Source: Chryseobacterium paludis
GTDB taxonomy: Bacteria; Bacteroidota; Bacteroidia; Flavobacteriales; Weeksellaceae
Length of the DNA stretch: 64,000 nt
Assembly: GCF_025403485.1 (NCBI RefSeq)
Contig: NZ_CP099966.1
Span: 4,986,392-5,050,391, forward strand
Direction of reading: 5' to 3'
In this document: positions 8,444 to 19,229 of the stretch, piece after piece
How the letters are laid out: each line of letters opens with the position of its first letter
How positions within the stretch are numbered: the stretch's first letter is position 1
The notes under the pieces: generated by a model
Databases searched by the model: none
What the model was told of the DNA's origin: nothing
Seen by the model: the letters and a program-made list of their open reading frames with translations, nothing else
Made by a program: the position numbers and the translations under genes

Positions 8444-8662
8444 ATGAAAAAAGTATTAGCACTTGCATTTATCGGAGGTTTATTAGTTGTAAACTGCAAA
8501 AAAGCCCCAGATCATTCATTACAAGACAGCAACACAATGCTTGAAGAACCTGAAGCAACGACTGTTGTAGATTCTACAAAAGCTAAACCTGCTACCGCTG
8601 CTGCACCTGTTGCTGCAACACCAGCACCAGCTGCTAAAACAGACTCTACTGCGAAAAAATAA
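8444..8662 (+). CDS. Small Ala/Pro/Thr-rich lipoprotein
   Basis: A 72-residue protein starting MKKVLALAFIGGLLVVNCKK, a type II signal peptide with lipobox VVNC, followed by a low-complexity tail rich in Ala, Pro, Thr and Lys that looks disordered. The frame is open upstream to 8333, but the lipoprotein signal places the start at ATG 8444, behind the -7 box. The stop overlaps the start of the cytochrome lipoprotein (TAATG), so the two are coupled. It may be a surface or periplasmic spacer protein; no function is assignable. Confidence 0.8.
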   Translation: MKKVLALAFIGGLLVVNCKKAPDHSLQDSNTMLEEPEATTVVDSTKAKPATAAAPVAATPAPAAKTDSTAKK

Positions 8663-9036
8663 TGAAGAAATTATTTTTGACAGGATGCATTGGATTTTTA
8701 ATTCTTTCCTGTTCCAAAAAAGAAAATACACCTGTTGACGCTTCCTCTTCAGAAACATCTGTTGTTTCGGAACCTGCAAAAACTAATCTTTCGGGAAGTC
8801 AGATTATTGAAACATTAGATTGTACAGGGTGTCATACGGTAAATGAAAGAATGATAGGACCTTCTTATCAGGAAATAGCAGATAAGTATTCTGAAAAAGA
8901 TATTGAAATGCTGGCTTCCAAAATTATAGAAGGCGGAAGTGGAGCTTGGGGAAGTGTACCCATGCAACCCCATCCTCAGGTATCTAAAGAAGATGCTAAA
9001 AAAATGGTAGAATATATTTTAAGTCAGAAAAAATAA
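8662..9036 (+). CDS. Monohaem c-type cytochrome lipoprotein
   Basis: A 124-residue protein with lipobox LSCSKK, a Ser/Thr-rich linker, one haem-binding CTGCH motif near residue 55 and a probable Met axial ligand in VPMQPHP near residue 101. This is the cytochrome c class I pattern (c551/c552 type), here tethered to the membrane by lipid. It should carry electrons in the periplasm, partner unknown. It is coupled to the small lipoprotein before it and is followed three bases later by rlmF, probably in one transcript. Confidence 0.9.
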   Translation: MKKLFLTGCIGFLILSCSKKENTPVDASSSETSVVSEPAKTNLSGSQIIETLDCTGCHTVNERMIGPSYQEIADKYSEKDIEMLASKIIEGGSGAWGSVPMQPHPQVSKEDAKKMVEYILSQKK

Positions 9037-9039
9037 AAT

Positions 9040-9969
9040 ATGACTACTGAAAAATCCAGTCTGCACACAAGAAATTTACATCGCAATCCCTATGATTTTG
9101 ATCAACTTATTTCTTGTGTGCCAGAACTGAAACAGTATGTTTTCATTAATGCTTATCAAAGGGTAACCATTAATTTCAGCCTTCCAAAGGCGGTTAAACT
9201 GCTTAATAAAGCTTTATTGCTGCACTTTTATAATATTAAGAATTGGGACATTCCTGAGGCTAATCTATGTCCACCCATTCCAGGACGAGCTGATTATGTA
9301 CATTATATTGCAGATTTATTATCCGAACAGCAAAGTGAAATTCCAAGCGGAATTTCGATATCTGGTTTAGATGTGGGAGTGGGGGCAAACTTAGTTTATC
9401 CCTTAATTGCCCATAGATCTTATGGATGGAAAATGTTGGGTACAGATATCAATAAAGATTCTTTGGAAAATGCCCAACGTATTTTAGACCATAATCCCGA
9501 TTTGTCATTTGCTATTCAATTAAAACAACAGTTGAAACCCAATAATATATTCAAGAACATTATTGGTGTTGGAGATCGGTTTGCATTTTCGATGTGTAAT
9601 CCTCCTTTTCATGATTCAGAAGAATCTGCACTAAAAGGAAATGTCAGGAAAACTAAAAATCTTAACAGGTCAAAAGTGCAGAAACCTTTACTTAATTTTG
9701 GTGGACAACAATCAGAATTGTGGTGCGAAGGTGGTGAACTGGCTTTCATTGCAAATATGATCAATGAAAGTACATTATACGGGTCTCAAATCCTCTGGTT
9801 TACCTGTTTAGTTTCTAAAAAGGATAATTTACATAAGCTAACCAGACTCTTAAAAAAAGTCAAAGTAGCAGATTTTAAAACCGTTGATATGGCTCAGGGA
9901 CAAAAGATAAGTAGAATACTGGCTTGGACGTTTATTCCTCAACAGGACCGAAAAGATTGGTTCTTGTAA
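9040..9969 (+). CDS. rlmF: 23S rRNA (adenine-1618-N6)-methyltransferase
   Basis: SAM-dependent enzyme that methylates A1618 of 23S rRNA. Family landmarks are the N-terminal LHTRNLHRNPYDFDQL, LCPPIPGRADYVHYIADLL, the SAM-binding strand GLDVGVGANLVYPLI and the catalytic NPPF followed by HDSEESA. 309 residues is the normal length. It starts three bases after the cytochrome stop, suggesting co-transcription without obvious functional linkage. Confidence 0.93.
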   Translation: MTTEKSSLHTRNLHRNPYDFDQLISCVPELKQYVFINAYQRVTINFSLPKAVKLLNKALLLHFYNIKNWDIPEANLCPPIPGRADYVHYIADLLSEQQSEIPSGISISGLDVGVGANLVYPLIAHRSYGWKMLGTDINKDSLENAQRILDHNPDLSFAIQLKQQLKPNNIFKNIIGVGDRFAFSMCNPPFHDSEESALKGNVRKTKNLNRSKVQKPLLNFGGQQSELWCEGGELAFIANMINESTLYGSQILWFTCLVSKKDNLHKLTRLLKKVKVADFKTVDMAQGQKISRILAWTFIPQQDRKDWFL

Positions 9970-10028
9970 AATAACTTTCTCTTTAACTGCATTTTTACAG
10001 AAATAAATTATATTTCTGGTAAAAGTCA

Positions 10029-10059
10029 TTGACAGTCAACTCAAAAATGCCTAAATTTG
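10029..10059 (+). promoter_or_regulatory. Promoter of lysS
   Basis: TTG (within TTGACA) at 10029, a 20-base spacer and TAAATTTG at 10052-10059 match the Bacteroidota consensus. The -7 box also lies in the loop of a short GCCTA/TAGGC inverted repeat (10050-10065), which I take as coincidence. Confidence 0.65.
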
Positions 10060-10081
10060 TAGGCTTTTAGAAAAATAAGAA

Positions 10082-11779
10082 ATGCAATTATCAGAACAAG
10101 AAATCATTAGAAGAGAAAAGCTTAATAAGCTTGTTGAAATGGGAATCAATGCGTTCCCTGCAGAAGAATACAAAATTACAGATACAACAGAATCTATAAA
10201 ACAGGATTTTTCTGAAAGTAAACAGGTGAAGATTGCTGGCAGATTGATGTCCCGAAGAATTCAAGGGAAGGCTTCTTTTGCTGAATTGCAGGATTCTACA
10301 GGTAAAATTCAGGTGTATTTCAACAGAGATGAAATTTGTACGGGAGAAGATAAAACCTTATATAATGAAGTTTATAAGCATCTTTTAGATATCGGAGATA
10401 TTATCGGTATTGGAGGTGATCTTTTTACCACGCAGGTAGGAGAGAAGACGGTATTGGTAAAGAACTTTACGCTTCTTACTAAATCTCTACGTCCTCTTCC
10501 ACAAGCGAAGACGGATGAGAATGGCGTAATACATGATGCGTTTAACGACCCTGAATTAAGATACAGACAACGTTATGTAGATTTAACAGTAAATCCTCAT
10601 ATTAAAGAGATCTTTGTAAAGAGAACAAAACTGTTCAATGCCATGAGGACTTTCTTTAATGATGCTGGATACTTTGAAGTGGAAACACCTATTCTTCAGT
10701 CGATTCCGGGAGGAGCTGCTGCAAAGCCTTTTATTACGCATCACAATGCCTTAGATATTCCTTTATATTTAAGAATTGCCAACGAACTATATCTTAAAAG
10801 ATTGATCGTGGGTGGATTTGATGGGGTATATGAGTTTTCTAAAAACTTCAGAAATGAAGGGATGGACAGAACACATAATCCAGAGTTTACAGCGATGGAA
10901 ATCTATGTAGCCTACAAAGATTACAACTGGATGATGCATTTCACAGAGAAATTATTGGAATTCTGTGCAGGTCAGGTGAACGGAAATGCAGAATCTACTT
11001 TTGGAGAACATACCATTAATTGGAAAGCTCCTTATCCAAGAGTTTCTATGACCGAAGCGATCCAAAAATATACAGGTTTTGATATTACAGGAAAGACTGA
11101 GCAGGAATTGTTTGTTTTTGCTAAATCTATCGGAATCGATGTAAATGAAACAATGGGTAAAGGAAAATTAATTGATGAGATCTTCGGTGAAAAATGTGAA
11201 GGAAACTTCATTCAGCCAACTTTTATTACTGATTATCCTATTGAAATGTCTCCATTAACGAAGAAACACAGAAGCAAAGAAGGCTTAACAGAGCGTTTTG
11301 AACTAATGGTTTGTGGAAAAGAAATTGCGAACGCATATTCTGAGTTAAATGACCCAATCGATCAGAGAGAACGTTTCGAAGCACAAATGACTTTATCAGA
11401 AAGAGGTGACGATGAAGCGATGTTTATCGACCAGGACTTCTTAAGAGCTTTGGAATACGGTATGCCGCCAACTTCAGGATTAGGAATTGGGATGGACAGA
11501 TTGATCATGTTCTTAACGGATAATGCATCAATTCAGGAAGTATTATTCTTCCCTCAGATGAGACCGGAAAAAACAGTTCCTCAAATTGAATTAGGTGAAG
11601 ATGAAAAAGTGATCCTTGAGATCTTAAACTCTCAGGAGGAACCATTCTCTTTAGCTGAAGTTAAAGAAAGAAGCCAGCTATCTGGAAAAAAATGGGATAA
11701 AGCATCTAAGACTTTAACCAAAAATAATTTAGTAAAAGTAGAGAAGATTGAGGATCAGGTTCTGATGAAACTGGTTTAA
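10082..11779 (+). CDS. lysS: Lysyl-tRNA synthetase, class II
   Basis: Charges tRNA-Lys. The OB-fold anticodon-binding domain covers about residues 50-150; the class II catalytic core shows motif 2 (FRNEGMDRTHNPEFTAMEIY, about residue 257) and motif 3 (GLGIGMDRLIMFL, about 465). The protein has 565 residues, longer than E. coli LysS by a tail of some 65 residues after the catalytic core; that tail looks like a small winged-helix module. It is a single-gene unit between a promoter and a strong terminator. Confidence 0.97.
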   Translation: MQLSEQEIIRREKLNKLVEMGINAFPAEEYKITDTTESIKQDFSESKQVKIAGRLMSRRIQGKASFAELQDSTGKIQVYFNRDEICTGEDKTLYNEVYKHLLDIGDIIGIGGDLFTTQVGEKTVLVKNFTLLTKSLRPLPQAKTDENGVIHDAFNDPELRYRQRYVDLTVNPHIKEIFVKRTKLFNAMRTFFNDAGYFEVETPILQSIPGGAAAKPFITHHNALDIPLYLRIANELYLKRLIVGGFDGVYEFSKNFRNEGMDRTHNPEFTAMEIYVAYKDYNWMMHFTEKLLEFCAGQVNGNAESTFGEHTINWKAPYPRVSMTEAIQKYTGFDITGKTEQELFVFAKSIGIDVNETMGKGKLIDEIFGEKCEGNFIQPTFITDYPIEMSPLTKKHRSKEGLTERFELMVCGKEIANAYSELNDPIDQRERFEAQMTLSERGDDEAMFIDQDFLRALEYGMPPTSGLGIGMDRLIMFLTDNASIQEVLFFPQMRPEKTVPQIELGEDEKVILEILNSQEEPFSLAEVKERSQLSGKKWDKASKTLTKNNLVKVEKIEDQVLMKLV

Positions 11780-11799
11780 AAACTTTACAATAATATATT

Positions 11800-11829
11800 A
11801 AATCCTGAACAATGCTTCAGGATTTTTTT
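11800..11829 (+). terminator. Terminator of lysS
   Basis: AAATCCTGAA and TTCAGGATTT form a 10-bp stem with loop CAATGC, followed by a T-run, 20 bases after the stop codon. Confidence 0.85.
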
Positions 11830-11881
11830 GTGCTATAAACTATAAGTTGATATTTCCCGTTATTTAGAAAACTCAATTTCG

Positions 11882-12703
11882 ATGAAACTCTTTGTTTTAT
11901 TTTTTTTGTTTTTATGTGTTGAAATTCATTCCCAAATGATTCAATCTATATATTTTGCTCACGGTTCGTATGAGCTTGATAAACAATCTGAAAAGAAATT
12001 AGATAGTTTGGCTCAGCTAAAGAACAATTTAAAATTCAGGATTTTTGGAAACTGTGATTCTGTAGGAAGTATCAATTATAATAGGATATTATCTGAAAAT
12101 CGAGCCAATACAGTTAGTAAATATCTAAAAACGAAAATTACGGATAACATAAAATTGGAAAATATTGTCGGTCTGGGTGAAGAAAAACAGATTAATGATA
12201 ACAGTTCAGAAGAGTTGCGTGGAAAGAATAGAAGAGTAGATATTTTTATTGATAGAGAATTTGCTGAAGGAGAAAAGATTTCAGGCAAAACTTTCCCAAG
12301 TTTTTTGGGCTTAAAAGTTTCTGAAATGAAGGTTCAGAATACTTATTCGCTTCCCAATGTCAATTTTATAGGAGGCAGACATATCTGGCTTTCCTCAGGT
12401 AACGAAACACTTTTCCAATTATTTAAGATATTGAGGGATAATCCAGCAATGGAGGTTGAATTGCAAGGACATATTTGTTGTGACTATGATAATTTTGATG
12501 GTAAAGATCTTGATTTGAATACTTTTAATCTTTCGTATACAAGAGCCAGCGCTATAAAAGAATTTCTTCAAAAGCAAGGAATAGAATCCAGTCGGATAAA
12601 AGCAAGTGGACAAGGGCATCTTGATCCAGTCGTTTATCCCGAGCAAACGGAAGTTGACAGGACCAAGAATAGGAGAGTTGTAATCGTTTTGCTTAAAAAA
12701 TAA
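11882..12703 (+). CDS. Secreted protein with two OmpA-like domains
   Basis: A 273-residue exported protein: a signal peptide ends near SQ at residues 17-18, then come two OmpA/MotB-type peptidoglycan-binding domains. The first (about 22-128) has YFAHGSYELDKQSEKKLD and ends GKNRRVDIFI; the second (about 160-270) ends RTKNRRVVIVL. The repeated RAxxVxxYL/RAxAIKEFL and NRRV motifs support both. Duplicated OmpA domains without a beta-barrel suggest a periplasmic cell-wall-associated protein. It converges on cydB with four bases between stops. Confidence 0.85.
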   Translation: MKLFVLFFLFLCVEIHSQMIQSIYFAHGSYELDKQSEKKLDSLAQLKNNLKFRIFGNCDSVGSINYNRILSENRANTVSKYLKTKITDNIKLENIVGLGEEKQINDNSSEELRGKNRRVDIFIDREFAEGEKISGKTFPSFLGLKVSEMKVQNTYSLPNVNFIGGRHIWLSSGNETLFQLFKILRDNPAMEVELQGHICCDYDNFDGKDLDLNTFNLSYTRASAIKEFLQKQGIESSRIKASGQGHLDPVVYPEQTEVDRTKNRRVVIVLLKK

Positions 12704-12707
12704 TTTT

Positions 12708-13712
12708 CTATTTTCTCAGTTTACTAAATGAGAACATCAGATAAAACAAAAACGGCAGAATAAATAATGAACCGAGCATTAATGCCCAGGCTAGTGCTGA
12801 GATTGTTTTTGGTGCGGCTACATGTTCTAATAAAGAAAGATGTTGTCCATTGCCTAATAAAATAATATCAGGATTATGTTGATAGGTTGCTGCAATTAAA
12901 ATCATAATTACCTGAAATCCAGCTAAAGCACGTACAGGAAGTAGTTTGCGTCGTTTCATAGCACGGAATATCAATCCTAAAGCAACAGTAGCAAAAGCAA
13001 TAGACATAATTCCCAGAGGTTTTGAGAAGACCCACTTTACTAAAGGAATTCCAGAAAGATAAGCGGAAAGAAATACCAATGCTCCCGTAATAACCACAAA
13101 TAGCATTGTTTGTTTAGATTTTCTGATCATCAAACTTAATTCTAATCTGTCTGTTGTTTCTCTTAACGAAAATATAGACGCCAGATAGGCGCAAAGTGAT
13201 ACTGTAAACAAACCTACAGCAACGCCAAACCAATTAAGCCAACTGAAAATATATAAGTCTAAAAAGGTGGTCGCATCAGGATTTATAGACTGAGAAACGG
13301 TAGCAGCAGCAATTAATCCCAAGAAAAAAGGAGTTAAAAGGCTTGCGTAATAAAAGATCTGTGTATATAAAAACTGCCAGTCATCCTTTACTGCATCATA
13401 ATGTCTGAAAGTAAAAGCTGTACCTCTTGCAATAATTCCTACCAGCATAAGAACCAAAGGAATATGCAAATAGGTGGACATGGTTGTATAAATTTCAGGA
13501 AAGCCTACAAATAAGATAACAATTGCGATGATCAGCCACATATGATTAGCCTCCCATACAGGAGCAATAGATTCATACATGATCTCCTTAGTTTTATGGC
13601 GTGATTTTTTATTGGTAAACAATTCTACAATTCCAGCGCCGAAATCTGCTCCTCCTAAGATTACATAAAGGCAAATTGAAAGCCAGAGAAAGCCAATAAC
13701 AACATAGATCAT
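12708..13712 (-). CDS. cydB: Cytochrome bd oxidase subunit II
   Basis: Membrane subunit of the quinol:oxygen oxidoreductase, with eight or nine transmembrane helices over 334 residues and the family N-terminus GADFGAGIVELF plus the segment PVWEANHMWLIIAIVILFVGFP. Its ATG overlaps the cydA stop (ATGA), so the two subunits are made together. No small CydX-type ORF is evident after it; the gene ends four bases from the convergent OmpA-domain gene. Confidence 0.93.
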   Translation of the reverse strand: MIYVVIGFLWLSICLYVILGGADFGAGIVELFTNKKSRHKTKEIMYESIAPVWEANHMWLIIAIVILFVGFPEIYTTMSTYLHIPLVLMLVGIIARGTAFTFRHYDAVKDDWQFLYTQIFYYASLLTPFFLGLIAAATVSQSINPDATTFLDLYIFSWLNWFGVAVGLFTVSLCAYLASIFSLRETTDRLELSLMIRKSKQTMLFVVITGALVFLSAYLSGIPLVKWVFSKPLGIMSIAFATVALGLIFRAMKRRKLLPVRALAGFQVIMILIAATYQHNPDIILLGNGQHLSLLEHVAAPKTISALAWALMLGSLFILPFLFYLMFSFSKLRK

Positions 13713-15052
13713 GATTTCGTATTTTTAGAATTAAACTGAGTATCTGTAGGGTCGTAAAGTTTCGGTACCATTTGGATCTGTCTTTTTAAAAGAAAAATTA
13801 AGATCAATGATAAGGAAACGAAAATTGCTGTGAAAAAATAGAATGAATACTGGATTCCCGGCATTGGAGTTACAGCATCAACGGTTCGCATGATCCCATA
13901 GATGATCCAGGGTTGCCTACCGACTTCAGTAACTGTCCATCCTGCTTCTAAAGCAATATAACCGAAAGGAGTAGCAATGAGAAAAGTCTTAAGAAACCAA
14001 TTTTTACTCAGCCATTCTTTTTTGAAAAATAGGGAATAAACATAAAGGATACCAATGCATATCATAACAACACCAAAAAAGATCATGATCTGAAAAGAAT
14101 AATGTACAACAGCAACTGGTGGCCACTCATCTCTAGGAAAATCATTTAATCCTTTTACTTCAGCATTGAAATCATTGCTTACCAGAAAACTTAATACTTT
14201 TGGGATCTTTAAAGCATATTTTATTTCGCCCTTCTTTTCATCAGGGATACCACCAATTACAAATGCAGCTCCTTTTTCTGTCTCAAAATGTGCTTCCATT
14301 GCAGCCAATTTAATAGGTTGTCTTTTCGCTACAGATTTAGCGGCAATATCACCACTTAAAGGAGCGCCAAAAGCACCGATCAAGGCGAAACCGGCAGCAA
14401 TTTTAAATGCTTTGGTATGGAACTCTACATTTCTCTTTCTCATGATTAAAAAAGCATGTACACCCGCAACGGCGAATCCGGTAGCACAAAAAGCAGCAAC
14501 TGTCATATGAAGTGCCTGCGGAAACCAAGCTTCGTTGAACATGGCTTTTATAGGGTCTATATTTAAATATTGTCCGTTGATATAATCAAAACCTGCCGGA
14601 GAGTTCATCCATGCGTTAGCGGCCACAACTAAAATTCCAGAAGCCAAGCCACTTAAACCTACTAAAAAGCCACAAAACCAATGAAACCATTTATTGAATT
14701 TATCCCATCCATATAGAAAAAATCCAATAGCTATTGCTTCAATAAAAAATGCCGTTCCTTCGAGGGAAAAAGGCATTCCGAAAATGGGTCCTGCATGTTT
14801 CATAAATTGTGGCCACAGAAGTCCTAACTCAAAAGAAAGCATAGTTCCGGAAACAGCACCAGTCGCAAATAAAATAGCTACCCCTTTACTCCAGGCTTTA
14901 GTGAGACCTTTGTAGACTTCATTTTTGGTCTTAAGGTATTTCCAGTGGGCAAAAGCCATTAAAAAAGGCATTACCATACCCACACATGAGAAAATAATGT
15001 GGAAGCCAAGGGACATGGCCATTTGGGCACGAGCGGCAATGAAATCGTCCAT
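13709..15052 (-). CDS. cydA: Cytochrome bd oxidase subunit I
   Basis: Haem-bearing subunit of the high-affinity terminal oxidase. The b595 ligand His is in SLGFHIIFS, a second His in QALHMTVAAF, the b558 Met in VVHYSFQIMIFFG, and the quinol-site signature GWTVTEVGRQPW is complete. From the preferred ATG at 15052 (MDDFIAARAQMAMS) it has 447 residues, shorter than E. coli CydA, consistent with a short Q-loop. The upstream ATG at 15085 adds an atypical 11 residues. It is divergent from gyrB. Confidence 0.94.
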   Translation of the reverse strand: MDDFIAARAQMAMSLGFHIIFSCVGMVMPFLMAFAHWKYLKTKNEVYKGLTKAWSKGVAILFATGAVSGTMLSFELGLLWPQFMKHAGPIFGMPFSLEGTAFFIEAIAIGFFLYGWDKFNKWFHWFCGFLVGLSGLASGILVVAANAWMNSPAGFDYINGQYLNIDPIKAMFNEAWFPQALHMTVAAFCATGFAVAGVHAFLIMRKRNVEFHTKAFKIAAGFALIGAFGAPLSGDIAAKSVAKRQPIKLAAMEAHFETEKGAAFVIGGIPDEKKGEIKYALKIPKVLSFLVSNDFNAEVKGLNDFPRDEWPPVAVVHYSFQIMIFFGVVMICIGILYVYSLFFKKEWLSKNWFLKTFLIATPFGYIALEAGWTVTEVGRQPWIIYGIMRTVDAVTPMPGIQYSFYFFTAIFVSLSLILIFLLKRQIQMVPKLYDPTDTQFNSKNTKS

Positions 15053-15116
15053 AATATCAATTTTTGAGTAAATAAATTTAAGCATTAATTATAGAAGAGC
15101 ATATGATTTAAAACAG

Positions 15117-15146
15117 TTGATATTGTTGAAATACGTGATAACTTTG
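15117..15146 (+). promoter_or_regulatory. Plus-strand promoter upstream of gyrB
   Basis: TTG at 15117, a 19-base spacer and TAACTTTG at 15139-15146 fit the Bacteroidota consensus well. It points towards gyrB but is followed within 20 bases by a hairpin plus T-run, so transcripts from it must pass a terminator-like element before gyrB. Confidence 0.55.
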
Positions 15147-15163
15147 TTATTTTTAAGAAAAAA

Positions 15164-15199
15164 AGAGCCTTCTTTACCATTGAAAGCTCTGTCTTTTTT
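15164..15199. terminator. Bidirectional hairpin between cydA and gyrB
   Basis: AGAGCCTTC (15164-15172) and GAAAGCTCT (15182-15190) form a nine-position stem with flanking T-runs on both strands: GTCTTTTTT on the plus strand and seven T on the minus strand. No recognised gene ends here, because cydA and gyrB are divergent. On the plus strand it could attenuate gyrB or end a short RNA; on the minus strand it would stop transcripts entering cydA from the right. Confidence 0.6.
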
Positions 15200-15273
15200 G
15201 ACATATTTTAACTTTCATATTTCGAAAAAAATCACGATATTTGTAGGTCATTGCGCTTAGCAAGATTTAATAA

Positions 15274-17214
<1,941 letters not shown>

Positions 17215-17243
17215 TTAATTTTTAAAATATAAGAACAAAAAAA

Positions 17244-17270
17244 AAGACTTCAGAAATGAAGTCTTTTTTT
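17244..17270. terminator. Terminator of gyrB
   Basis: AAGACTTC and GAAGTCTT form an eight-bp stem with loop AGAAAT; T-runs lie on both sides, so it can work in both directions. It starts 29 bases after the gyrB stop. Confidence 0.88.
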
Positions 17271-17309
17271 GTGCATGAAATTTAATTTTAACATTTGTTA
17301 AGATTTCGT

Positions 17310-17317
17310 TACTTTTG
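17310..17317 (+). promoter_or_regulatory. -7 box upstream of the DUF3857 pair
   Basis: TACTTTTG matches TAnnTTTG, 17 bases before the ATG at 17335. A TTTG at 17294 is closer than the usual -33 distance. Confidence 0.55.
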
Positions 17318-17334
17318 CTAAATTTTTGTAACCA

Positions 17335-19227
17335 ATGATGAAAATCCTGACCGTAGGAGCTGTATGTGTAGCTTCTGTTTACTACTCTCAGAATTACCCT
17401 GTGTCGGCAATTCCTGAAAATCTGAAGAAAGATGCTAATGTTGTTATTCGAAAAGATTATACAACTGTTCAAATTGAGAAAATTGATGAGATCAAATATC
17501 AGATCAATACTGTGACTACCGTTTTAAATAAAGATGGTGATTCTAAAGCACAAGCTTATATTCCTTATGAAAAAGGAGATCACATTTCAGATGTTAAAGT
17601 AATCGTTTATGATGAGTCGGGTAAAAAAGTAAAAACATATTCAAAGTCAGATTTTGGAGATTTTGCAAATAATTCCCAGGGAGTATTTTATTCTGATAGT
17701 CGATATTTAGCATTACCCTATACTCCAACACAATATCCGTATACTATTGAATTTTCTTATCAGATAACGAATGAAAATACCATTTTCATTCCTGACTTCG
17801 TTCCATTTACCGATACCAATACTTCAGTAGAAAACAGTCAGTTTAAAATAATAAATAATTCAGGTATTGAACTTCGTACAAAAACATATCCATCTCCGTA
17901 TAATTATGCATCAGTTACAGAGAGTGGGAGTGGAACAGGGAAAATGTATTCCTATAAGAATGTTCCTGCTATTGATGATGCCTTTTTGCTTCCAAAGCCA
18001 GTTGAAATTTTACCTAAAGTGAGTTTTTCACTTATAAAATTTAACCTTGAAGGAAAGCAGGGAAGTATAACCAATTGGAAAGATTTTGGATCGTGGTATT
18101 ATAATAGCATTTTACAGCCGGTATCTGTTTCTACACCTTCCATAAAAGCTGAAGTGGCAGCTCTTCAGCTGAAAGGTTCAACTGAAGAAAAAGTGAGAAA
18201 GATATATCAATATATGCAAAGTAAAACCAGGTATATAGCTGTTGGACTTGGGATTGGTGGTTGGCAGCCTATGATGCCTGATGAAGTTCAGAAAAAAGGA
18301 TATGGAGATTGTAAAGCTTTGTCAAATTATATGAAGATCTTACTTGATGAAGCTGGAATTCCATCATATTATTGTAAGATAAATTCAGATTCTTCACCAG
18401 TTTCTTTTGATAAGGATTTTCCAAAAATGGGTGGCAACCATATTATTTTAATGGTTCCTTCCGAAAAAGGAAATATCTGGTTGGAAAATACATCTCAGCA
18501 GATTGCTTTTAACCACTTAAGTTATAATACGACGGATAGGAATGTTCTTTTAGTTAGTAAAGATGGAATTGAAGTTGTTGATACTCCTTCTTATTCTGCT
18601 GAACAGAATAAAGAAAAACAAACATTGAAGATTAAGCTCAATGAGGATAACAGTATTACAGGACTGGGACAGTTTTCTTTCACAGGAATCCAATATGACT
18701 ATAGTTTAAGATATGCTTTGTTATCACCCAAAGAAAAAAATGAGGCTATAAAAAACCAATTGGGTCTTTTACATTTTGAAAAACTTGAAATGAAGGATTT
18801 TATTAACGATAGGGAAAATGCAGTGGCACAATACAGTCTTGATTTTAAAGCAAATAATTATTCTAAAAATGCTGGAAATAGTATGGTCTTCAGGGCTATT
18901 CCTATTTTTTCAGACAATAATTATAAAACTGATGAAAAGAGGGAATTGCCTTTCGAAATAATGCAGTCGTTTGAAGATGATTACCAGATCAGTTTTGAAA
19001 TTCCTAAAAATTATAAAATAGAAGAAGTTCCAGCCGATATAAAATTACCCTCCGAGTTTGGAACGTATCAACTAAACTTTGTAAAAAATGGAGAGGAATT
19101 AAAGGTAACCAGAACCATCAGAGTGAACAAAGGGATATATCCGAAAGAAAAGTACAACGAGTATATCAAATTCAGAAAAAAAACAGTAAACATGGATAAT
19201 TCTAAAATTTTAATTACTAAGATATAA
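17335..19227 (+). CDS. Secreted DUF3857 and transglutaminase-like protein, active-site Cys present
   Basis: A 630-residue exported protein: signal peptide about residues 1-19 (cut near YYSQ), a DUF3857 beta-sandwich over about 25-240, a transglutaminase-like core around 270-400 and a C-terminal DUF3858-like beta domain. The core keeps a candidate nucleophile Cys326 in GYGDCKALSNYM and His369 in GGNHIILMV; the acidic position is Glu384 in WLENTSQ instead of the usual Asp. Family members are common in Bacteroidota and poorly characterised. ATG at 17338 is an equal start. A paralogue follows two bases after the stop. Confidence 0.9.
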   Translation: MMKILTVGAVCVASVYYSQNYPVSAIPENLKKDANVVIRKDYTTVQIEKIDEIKYQINTVTTVLNKDGDSKAQAYIPYEKGDHISDVKVIVYDESGKKVKTYSKSDFGDFANNSQGVFYSDSRYLALPYTPTQYPYTIEFSYQITNENTIFIPDFVPFTDTNTSVENSQFKIINNSGIELRTKTYPSPYNYASVTESGSGTGKMYSYKNVPAIDDAFLLPKPVEILPKVSFSLIKFNLEGKQGSITNWKDFGSWYYNSILQPVSVSTPSIKAEVAALQLKGSTEEKVRKIYQYMQSKTRYIAVGLGIGGWQPMMPDEVQKKGYGDCKALSNYMKILLDEAGIPSYYCKINSDSSPVSFDKDFPKMGGNHIILMVPSEKGNIWLENTSQQIAFNHLSYNTTDRNVLLVSKDGIEVVDTPSYSAEQNKEKQTLKIKLNEDNSITGLGQFSFTGIQYDYSLRYALLSPKEKNEAIKNQLGLLHFEKLEMKDFINDRENAVAQYSLDFKANNYSKNAGNSMVFRAIPIFSDNNYKTDEKRELPFEIMQSFEDDYQISFEIPKNYKIEEVPADIKLPSEFGTYQLNFVKNGEELKVTRTIRVNKGIYPKEKYNEYIKFRKKTVNMDNSKILITKI

Positions 19228-19229
19228 AC

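Noticed and set aside
10050..10065. GCCTA/TAGGC hairpin as rlmF terminator
   Set aside because: Only five base pairs, and it coincides with the -7 box of lysS; more likely promoter sequence.
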